This document shows positions 20,774-28,045 of a stretch of 28,045 bases of DNA, piece by piece. Position 1 is the stretch's first letter. Each line of letters starts with the position of its first letter. The stretch is from positions 1 through 28,045 of the forward strand of contig ML977030.1 of the NCBI GenBank assembly GCA_010015675.1. The letters run 5' to 3'. The notes under the pieces are model-generated. The model was not told the origin of the DNA. It ran no database searches and saw only the letters and a list, made by a program, of their open reading frames with translations. The translations under genes were made by a program, and so were the position numbers. Origin of the DNA: Byssothecium circinans. Lineage: Eukaryota; Ascomycota; Dothideomycetes; Pleosporales; Massarinaceae.

Positions 20774-22154
20774 TATAAGCTTGCATCTGTGTACGTACAC
20801 CTTTACCTTTAATCTATAAACTAGTAGTTCTAGGTGTCGTACGTTATATAGGATCGTCATATAAATGCTCTTACTAGCGTAACTTTGTCCCTAGTAGCAT
20901 CTTAGTTTTTAACCTTTATAGCTTCTTTAGAAACTATCCTAATCCCTATTTGTTAGATAGGTATGTATAGTAGCTGTTATTATAATACGCTATCTATAAT
21001 AGGTATCTGTGCTTTATCTTATTAGCGTTGTTAGGGACTAGGACTTTCATCCTTGTAGGGTCCTAGGGCACTACCGCTAGCTCGTCGCTGCGGGCTACCT
21101 GTTCCTAATACTGTTCGTCTAGCATTATTCACTAATGTTGCATAGAATTGCCTTGCTTTCTCTAGTAAGCATCCTTCTTAGATTTGTAGGGAAGAGTAGG
21201 GAGTGTATAATATCTATAGTCCTTATGTAGGCATTCTTCTAAGGTAAGTAGGTTATAATTATAACCTTTTTTATCCTACGTGGCTTCTTCCTTATAGAGC
21301 GTATAGTACATGTAGTTAAGAATTATCTTATACTATACCTAATCTACCTCTTCATATTCTTAGTCTGTGGGGTACCTTAAGGAGTGTTAGTATTAGTAGT
21401 TATTAATATTGCATTCTAGTGTGTTGCCATCTATTAGTCTTACTAGCTAATATCCTATGATATGCTTACTTAGCTAATGCGTCTAGCAATGCTTATTGTA
21501 GCATTTTTGCTATCTAACGCGTTTATGTTGCTGCTGCTAATTGCTAAAGTAATAAGTATAGCAGGCCGCTACTAGATAGTTTTTATCTAAGATTATAATA
21601 TGTAATGTCCGCCTAAGTTGTTATCTTACCTTATCCTATTTGCGTTTATAGTAGAGGCATTAATCTTCCTAGCAGTAATACTAATTAACCTTTTAGTAAA
21701 GATTCTTTTCTAGTACTTCCACCTTCATGTAATCCTTTTTAACGTATAGGCCTTAAATTTGCATAGGTTCTACTACTACTTCGCTAGCTTTTTCACCATA
21801 CACTAATACGGGTATAACGTAAGCTAGTCCTTCGTGCGTAGTGCTAGCGTATCTCTAGCATACTTTTATATCTAATTATAGTTAAATTACCTAGTCTAGC
21901 ACTTTATTTTTAGCTAGACCTTAGCTTAGGCGTAATATTTCTAACTCCTAGAATTCCTTAGAGGGCGGGATAGGATCTATATCGCTAACGTCATTATTAG
22001 GTAGTTTCGTTGCTTAATCTAGTTCTAAAGACGGGCAAGGAGTAGGCTACTAACGTGGCACTTCTAGTTTATCCTCTTTAGGTCCTATTACTTTAAACTT
22101 AATTATCCTAATCTTGATTACTCTAAGCTTGCTAGCCTAGCCTTAGTTCTTTAG

Positions 22155-22199
22155 GTAGTTTCTGCGGAAGTGTCTTACTTCACTACATTAGAGATATGC
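22155..22199 (-). other. Decayed CCHC zinc knuckle of gag
   Basis: Codons read Y-L-stop-C-S-E-V-R-H-F-R-R-N-Y, exactly the C-X2-C-X4-H-X4-C spacing with the first and last Cys replaced by Tyr (TAT, TAC in place of TGT, TGC) and the Gly before His replaced by Arg. All are G-to-A changes on this strand. Confidence 0.8.
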
Positions 22200-22439
22200 C
22201 TTCTTCTTAAAGCATTCTTAACATTATTTGTAGGTTAGGCTGTCTAGCTGTCTTCTCTTGCCTTTATTAAGCTGCTTTTTTTTATTAGACTTTGTCTATT
22301 ATTACTACATCACCATCTTAGTTATATTGTAGTGACTTTAACTTTCTATAACATCTAGAGTTAAGGATAATTATCGTATCCTATTATTTCTTTTACAGCG
22401 CTCGTTCATAGAGTTGATTATTAATTTAGGTAGCTAGGT

Positions 22440-22990
22440 TAATTATGTCTTGCAGGTTGTTTAGTTTATTATAGTAGATTATCCTATTCTTAACTATTTC
22501 TTTTAGTCTATTGTAGGAAGCCGTACGTAATAGCGCATTATTTTAATTAACTTTTAACTATAGTTGTTTAAACTCTGTTATATACTTCGTGACTAACCTC
22601 TCCTGTTAAATCTAAGATATCTTCTGCTTTGCCTAGGTCTCTTTATTAAGTTCTTTAAATACTTTCTAAATCTCTTCCTTAAATACTGTCTAGCTCTTAA
22701 AGATAGCCTTCATGTCGTTTTGCAATGCTTTATCTTATTTGTAAAATAATTATCTATAAAGGGTTATATCTAAGTAGCTACCCTATCCCTTAGGTGCATG
22801 CTAGCTACAAGGATTTTATCTTATTCCCCTGTTATAGAGTTAAATTAACAGTACAAATCTATGTTAGTAAAGAATAGCTTTAAGCTATCTTACCCTCTAT
22901 TATATTTTTCTAGCGCTGTAATCTTTCTACGGGGTACAGTGTCCTTAGCTTAGAGTTGCGCAATCGCCTGCATTAACTTATTAATTTATT
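22440..22990 (-). pseudogene. Decayed gag (capsid region)
   Basis: Minus-strand frames read ALEKYNRG, a stop, then DSLKLFFTNIDLY near 22,925-22,855, DKILVASMHLRDRVAT near 22,825-22,775, and after a frame change KYITEFKQL near 22,580-22,553 and LRTASYNRLKEIVKN near 22,530-22,490. This resembles the fungal Gypsy capsid pattern (a short target sequence, an FL..I..Y segment, then an EY...F..L segment and a GLK-like helix). Upstream sequence to the 5' LTR (23,141-22,990) probably holds the leader and gag start, which I could not fix. Confidence 0.7.
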
Positions 22991-23141
22991 TGGCTTATTA
23001 CTATATCTAGTTGGCCTAATTAGCTATTACTAATACTAGACTTAAAGTAGGTGTACTAACGCTACTAGTAGCATGTAGAGTAGCGGGAGCTACTATTACG
23101 TACGTTTAGGTTCTTAAACCTATAGGTAGTTAAAGTATTAC

Positions 23142-23598
23142 TAAGGGGTATACTTACTAGATCCTAATCTATGTTAAGGAAGGTTAGTAGTTATAAGGTG
23201 TATACGTCAGGTAGTAGGCTTTAGTAGTTTAAGAGTTAAACGTGCGAAGCAACTAATTCTATAACAGACTATAGAATAACTAACAAGTCTTAATCTAAGT
23301 AAGAGATAAACTATAATAAGTTAACTATAAAGAACTAGAATCTAAAAGATAAAGAAAATCCTTCTAGTCTTTATACTACTTATTCTATTTTTCTAATAAG
23401 TCCTTAATCCCGCCTAGAGCCTCTGCTTCTTAGATCTCTATCTAATCTAAGATTACATCCTACTCCTAGGATTAGTTAGTCTTGGTAGGATCATAATTAT
23501 GTAACTAACGCCTTAACCTTATCCTGCGCCCTACTATCTAATACTCTCCCTAAGCGTATTATTCCTGCGTCGCTGCGCTCATCTATTATCTTGTAACA
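23142..23598 (-). repeat. 5' LTR of the Gypsy element (457 bp)
   Basis: On minus it starts TGTTACAAGATAATAG at 23,598 and ends ...CCCCTTA at 23,142, where the partner LTR has CTCA, so the terminal CA has become TA. It is collinear with 16,257-16,713 without net length difference. The two copies differ mainly by transitions, as expected for RIP after insertion rather than slow drift. A tRNA primer-binding site could not be recognised just inside it. Confidence 0.9.
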
Positions 23599-23639
23599 TA
23601 GATACATTAATCCTACTATTTCGCGTCGCTTAATAGATG

Positions 23640-23990
23640 CGGAAGTAGATATAGTATTTATGCTAACTAAGCTACTTTTATATGCCTATTATTAGATTAA
23701 TAGGAGAGCTTAGGCCTTAACGCTAGGAGTCACATAGTGGTTTATTAAGGATAGGGCATAGCAAATACTTTTCTAGGATTAGAGAGTAGCTAATTATATT
23801 TATAACCTATAATCACGATTAGCTATACTAGGCTTTAGGCTTAGAGGACTGTGCTTTACTAAGCGTAGGTAGATATAAGAGCTACTAAAAGGATAGCTTA
23901 ACTAGCTATAATAAGATAGCTCCTTTTTAAGGTTAGTATTACTAAAGTAGTAGACTACGTATAGACCTTTTATTCCTAAAGTAGTACTAG
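23640..23990 (+). pseudogene. Weak decayed plus-strand frame next to the 5' LTR
   Basis: Reads as DAEVDIVFMLTKLLLYAYY, a stop, then further on SRLAILGFRLRGLCFTKRR and ELLKG, with stops of TAG/TAA type (and none of TGA). The Leu/Arg helix pattern with RLRGL..TK....ELLK recalls a SAP-type helix pair, but this is only a resemblance. It runs into the minisatellite that follows, so the repeat may once have been coding. Confidence 0.25.
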
Positions 23991-24210
23991 ACACCTTAAC
24001 GCTAGACACCTTATAGGACCTGTAGGATCCTTACCTAGTATTATAGAATCTATAGGATCTTTACCTTAAACTTAAAAGCTAATGCTAAACACCTTAATAC
24101 TAGATACCTTAATGCTAGATACTTTAACGCTAGACATCTTAACGTTAGATACCTTATAGGACCTACAGGATCTTTACCTAGCATCGCGGAATCTATAGGA
24201 TCCTTACCTA
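23982..24210. repeat. Nested minisatellite: 15-bp units plus a 54-bp unit
   Basis: Units like aacgctagacacctt: two at 23,982-24,011 and five at 24,081-24,155. Each block is followed by a copy of a roughly 54-bp unit (ataggacctgtaggatcc...cttta[cc]t at 24,012-24,065 and 24,156-24,210). Units vary by transitions. Because 15 and 54 are multiples of three, a former repetitive protein is possible. Confidence 0.75.
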
Positions 24211-25980
24211 GCGCAGTTAAACTAAAAGTCGTGTGGGATTCTTATTAATAGCAGCCTAAGCTAAGTTATCGCATACGCAGAATCCTTATTAAAAAGCACT
24301 TAGACTAGACGTTACTCTATCTATAGGATATTAATAGGTAATTAAACTTAATATTACTTATTCTATAGATAAGATTAGAGCTTTCATTATAATATACAGG
24401 TATCCTATAGACTTAATCTTATCTACCTTATTTACTATTTAAGACTATTTCTAGCACTTACCTCTCCTTTAACTTTATATGTATCTATTTCTTAACTCCC
24501 TTAATAGCCTAATAAGAATCCCTTTTAACTATAGTAAGGAAGTACTAGACTTCTGCTACTAAAAAAGTATTCTCTAGAATTATAGTAGTAGACTTATCTA
24601 CTAATTCTATACATATTAAAAAAATAAGGAATAAATGTGAATGTGTAGAAAATTCCTATCTAGATCCCTCCTAGCATGCTATTAATTAATATAAATATAA
24701 ATAACGCATGTACTACGCTTCTTACAGGAGACGCCTTAGGGCGTACATATATTAATATCGTAGGTATAAGAAGGTCTAGTGCGAGTCATGCTAAGAGTAG
24801 AAACTTAGATAGGTATAGCAACTACAGCAACTATTTAACTTAGTATATAGTAACTGTACGTATAGTTACGTAAAGACGCTTTATCTAACATTAAGTATTA
24901 GAAAGTTTAGAAATATACTAAGTAGAGAGTGATATAACGTGTATAGAGGAGTAGTTTACATATTAAATTATTATTATTAATTTTAATAGTAAATACTAGA
25001 AACCTAAGGCCTTACTCTTTATACCTTTATTTTATAAATTTAGCAGTAATCTACGCGACAAGCTAGACTGTTAGATCGCGGGCGACACATCAGCGCTTAA
25101 TCTTAATATTAATATAGGATTTTTGTTAGTAAATAAGGTAGTTTAATAATAGATAAGGCGGCCATGCAATATATAGTATAGCGAAGAGTTATAGGTGTAG
25201 TTTAGTGCAGATTAAGGCTAATAGTATAGTTGATATGCTTATTAAGGATGCAGTAGAGGGTAAGATCTTTAAAGAAAAAGATAAGTTTAATAGAGAAGAT
25301 CTTAGTAGCTATTCTAAAGATTAGATTAGCTAAGATTATATACTATAATATATAATCTATAGATGTACACGTTAAGGATAGTAATCTCAGCATTTAAAAC
25401 TATAGACTTAAAGTCTTTAATTTATAGTAAAAGATATAATATACGCTACTATAACTACTACTTATATTCCTAAGGGTTTTTCTTTCTCTCTAGATTAGCA
25501 CTATAACCCCTAAGTTATACCTACCTATAGCGGGCTCCCTACTACTAATTAACTAAGGGGTTAAGCGAGAATAGTGCACTAGAAAGCTACTTAAAAAAGA
25601 ATCTATAAGCGCTATAATAGCCTTAAAGGTGGCTACTCTAAAGCTCCCTTCCTATAGCTAATTCTATTATATAGCTCTCTTTCTATTTTTTTTTTACCTT
25701 AGTTTGCTTCTTTATGCTCTATTAGTTTCCTATGCTAGCAACACTCTAAAACAAGGATAGACTAGAATGGCTGTAACTATAATATTAAGCATATCTTTTT
25801 TAATAAGGCTAGAGAGTGCCTTATTATTAGTTACCTTCTACCTACTCTTTAGCCTTATCGTGCTATCCTACTTTTATTCTTTACTAGCTACCTTCCTGCA
25901 AGTTCTTATCGCCTATATCTGTACCCTGCAACGCCCCTCCTAGTAATAAGCTTCGTTACTATAATCTAGTCACCTTAGAG
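24211..25980. other. RIP-degraded sequence, no supported gene
   Basis: AT-rich, dense in TAG/TAA. I could not follow a protein frame on either strand for more than a few tens of codons. There are some T-rich runs (25,686-25,697). Nothing in it resembles RNA genes. Confidence 0.4.
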
Positions 25981-26040
25981 TAGTAAACATAATAAGCTAG
26001 GTAGTAAACATAATAAACTAGGTAGTAAATATAATAAAGT
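25981..26040. repeat. 21-bp direct repeat, three copies
   Basis: tagtaaacataataagctagg at 25,981-26,001, again at 26,002-26,022 with one G/A change, and a partial third (26,023-26,040) with a C/T change. The differences are transitions. Confidence 0.8.
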
Positions 26041-26109
26041 ATATTTTCTCTATTTAAATTTATAGCTAATCTAACTTACTTAGGGTAGTATTCTAGTTAC
26101 TATTAAGTT

Positions 26110-26400
26110 CGACCTTTAAGAGGAAGAGATGTTGTAGTATCATCGTGCTAATAGTCGCGTAATAGTAGTAACTATAACTATATCCCCTAATAGAATATTA
26201 GGATTCTATTGCGTAGACTAGCCCTAAGCTATCGCCGTTCCTATATAGTCTAATATTTGCGTAGCTAGTAGTATTAAACGCCTCCTACTAACTATCTACT
26301 ATATTAGATACTTTACCTAGAGTTTATTACAGCTAGCTAGCAGCAAAGATCGCTAGGATGCGGTGAGTAAGGTCTAAGCACCTAATGCCTATATATATTT
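26110..26400 (+). pseudogene. Decayed plus-strand frame, unrecognised
   Basis: About 95 codons with seven TAA/TAG stops and no TGA, for example VIVVTITISPNRILGFYC (near 26,160-26,211) and SIKRLLLTIYYIRYFTQ (near 26,270-26,320). Low-stop reading continues less clearly to about 26,760. It could be a gene remnant; the family is unknown. Confidence 0.25.
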
Positions 26401-27573
26401 AAAATAATAATAATAGTTATTTAGCTCTAGTAATTAGACCCCTAGCTTTAAATTTACTTTATCTCTTATACTAATAAACGACTACCTCTATAAAATAATA
26501 GCTATTATCTAAGATACTAGGGTTTGCAAGCTCTTATTATCTAGTATGTAAGGAGGCTCCTACTATTAATACTAATACAGGAATTAGAATAATAGATTAA
26601 CCTATAGTTAGGCTAATATTAGTAGTAGAGTCTATCAAGAGTGCATAGTAAGTCTCTACTTAGATATTAACGTATAGCAGCAGCTTATTAATAACTTTGA
26701 AAGGCTCGCGGTTATACCTAGAGTCCTAATTCTAACTCTAAGACGCTAATAAAGTATAATTTTACTTAATTTTAACTATCTTACTATCTTATTCTCTTTA
26801 TACCCCTTGATAGTATATGCGAATAATTTAGGAAAGATAAGCTTAGTTTGTTTAGAATATAGTGTTTATTTATACTTAGTTATTAGAGTCTAATAGATGT
26901 AAGCTCATATTCTTAGTCCTATAGCTTTCACTATAGTAGTAGTTTTCTTTAGAAGCTTTATACTTTCTTTCTTTTCTAGTACCTTCCTTTATATCTTTTA
27001 GTTACTATAGCAAATTTTATCTCTAGGGTTCTAGCTATGGCCTGTAATTTAATATCTATAGCTAGTGCGCTACTTTTCTTTTACAGTGTTAGTGTTTTTC
27101 TAATTTTTTTATGTATATGCGTATAGGTTTACAGAATCTTTATTTAATATAGAGAAGGAATACGAAAATTAGCACAGTAAAAAACCTAAGGGGATATCTA
27201 TAATAAACTAAAAAGTTAGACTTAGACTAACTAATTACCAATCTCTATTGCAAATATAGAAGTAATTAGTAAAGAAGGCATTATAGATTCTAAATATAAA
27301 AGCTAGCGTATACTAACTCACGTTGCTTAGTCCGTAAGGAACGCTACTAGGAGTAAGTGTATAGAGGTTCTATAGGTCTTGCCTATTAAGGATTTTATAT
27401 CAATTATTTAATATAAAATACTAAAGTAGTAACTAACTTGTATTATATAGCCTATAAGAAATGCTACTAGAAGTGTCTACTTAGGTCTAGCTATAGCGCA
27501 AACCCTATACACCCCTACTTAACCTACAGAAGCAAGGTATTTACTAATTAAATAACCTAAGGGCTATTATATA
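26401..27573. other. RIP-degraded sequence next to LTR copy B
   Basis: No gene recognised. If LTR copy B is the 5' LTR of a minus-strand element, this would be its internal leader and gag region, but no gag or primer-binding motif was found. Confidence 0.35.
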
Positions 27574-28045
27574 TGTGAAAGGTAATAGAGATATAGCAGA
27601 GATAGTCAAAATAGTAGTTAATAGTAGTAGATTGATAGTAGATTGTATCATATGTAGTTTAGAGTTTAATCAAAGATAGAGTACCTACTTATACCTTTCT
27701 TTAGCCTATTCCTACTAGCCTGTATGCGGTAGATAGTATAAAGAAAGGCTGCAAGCGTTCTTACTTTTCTGCAAACATCTTAGCTTAATATTGTTTCTTT
27801 ATTTAATAAAGAACTAATAACGCTATAATATTGGCCAGGCCTTTAGATCGGTTGATTGATTGATTGCTTAATTAATCGATCAATCTAGGATAGTTCCATC
27901 CGATCTATAGCCAACTGCCTAGGAGGTAGTAATCTAGGATAGCTTAGATTACTAACCTATAGTATTTAACTACTAGGTAATAAGGAGTATATATAGAAAT
28001 AAGAGTAGATTAATATAAGTATTAAATTACTCTTATATTCTAACA
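27574..28045 (-). repeat. LTR copy B (minus orientation), complete, 472 bp
   Basis: Reverse complement starts TGTTAGAATATAAGAG at the last base of the window and ends CCTTTCACA at 27,574. It matches both arms of the LTR at 12,673-13,059. It contains the part missing there. The window ends exactly at the LTR boundary, so its outer flank is not visible. A TATA-like stretch (tctatatata) lies in the first 70 bp on minus. Confidence 0.8.
27846..27904. other. GATT-rich hairpin inside LTR copy B
   Basis: gatcgg at 27,846 pairs with ccgatc at 27,899-27,904, and between them gattgattgatt can pair with attaatcgatcaatc. The hairpin lies in the stretch missing from LTR copy A. Confidence 0.6.

Larger units (their letters stand above)
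16257..23598 (-). mobile_element. Ty3/Gypsy chromovirus, full-length, RIP-inactivated
   Basis: A 7.34-kb LTR retrotransposon on the minus strand. Two direct 457-bp repeats bound it (5' LTR 23,142-23,598; 3' LTR 16,257-16,713), with a polypurine tract next to the 3' LTR. Between them, in minus order, are gag (about 22,950-22,440), a CCHC knuckle (22,199-22,155), protease (20,773-20,753), RT (20,045-19,682), RNase H (19,262-19,020), integrase (18,646-18,101, C-terminal part to about 17,640) and a chromodomain (17,539-17,420). Protease-RT-RNase H-integrase is the Ty3/Gypsy order and the chromodomain marks a chromovirus. Gag and pol are broken by many TAA/TAG stops and replacements of key residues. 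No target-site duplication is seen (plus-strand tagat at 23,599-23,603; attac at 16,252-16,256). It cannot be autonomous. Confidence 0.92.

Noticed and set aside
23982..24210. CRISPR-like array
   Set aside because: Units are contiguous or nested without unique spacers of constant length, and the context is eukaryotic.
13060..27573. One large element bounded by the two LTR copies A and B
   Set aside because: They are in inverted orientation, whereas the LTRs of one retrotransposon are direct repeats; and the interval contains a separate complete Gypsy element.
1..28045. Centromere or telomere
   Set aside because: No TTAGGG array at either end and no large satellite; AT-richness is explained by RIP.

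Overview
The window looks like a gene-poor, heterochromatic stretch of a filamentous ascomycete (Pezizomycotina) genome shaped by repeat-induced point mutation (RIP). From about position 300 to the right end, CpA/TpG is nearly gone, TpA is in great excess, CpG is kept, and stop codons are almost all TAA or TAG. Where an old reading frame can be followed, the stops sit where Gln (CAA/CAG) or Trp (TGG) codons are expected and conserved Cys, Asp, Gly and His codons are replaced by the products of C-to-T or G-to-A changes. This explains why 28 kb has almost no long ORF. The assignments below come from reading decayed frames by eye.

Layout. 1-300: ordinary composition with a possible 157-bp solo LTR. 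300-12,000: a block of decayed genes that are not classic retrotransposon genes: an unrecognised plus-strand frame (1,080-2,090), a BTB-like gene (+, about 3,420-4,690), a small secreted four-Cys protein (-, 5,891-6,373), a coiled-coil protein (-, about 6,830-8,095) and a large DUF3435/FluG-type protein with C2H2-like and chromodomain parts (-, about 8,600-12,000). 12,673-13,059: an LTR broken by a 100-N assembly gap. 13,060-16,250: mostly featureless, with a purine-rich minisatellite (14,915-15,236). 16,257-23,598: a complete but dead Ty3/Gypsy chromovirus on the minus strand with two 457-bp LTRs, gag, protease, RT, RNase H, integrase and chromodomain. Between pol and its 3' LTR lies an opposite-strand frame with a Zn(II)2Cys6 cluster spacing. 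23,600-27,570: small tandem repeats and two weak decayed frames. 27,574-28,045: an inverted copy of the 12.7-kb LTR, complete and ending at the last base.

Function. Probably nothing here is active: every catalytic or zinc-binding site I could locate in the Gypsy element has lost at least one key residue, apart from the readable parts of RNase H. Two points deserve attention: the antisense Zn-cluster ORF carried inside the Gypsy element, and the group of cargo-like genes beside a DUF3435-type (tyrosine-recombinase-related) gene, which could be a fossil of a giant Starship-like element. The second idea is inference.
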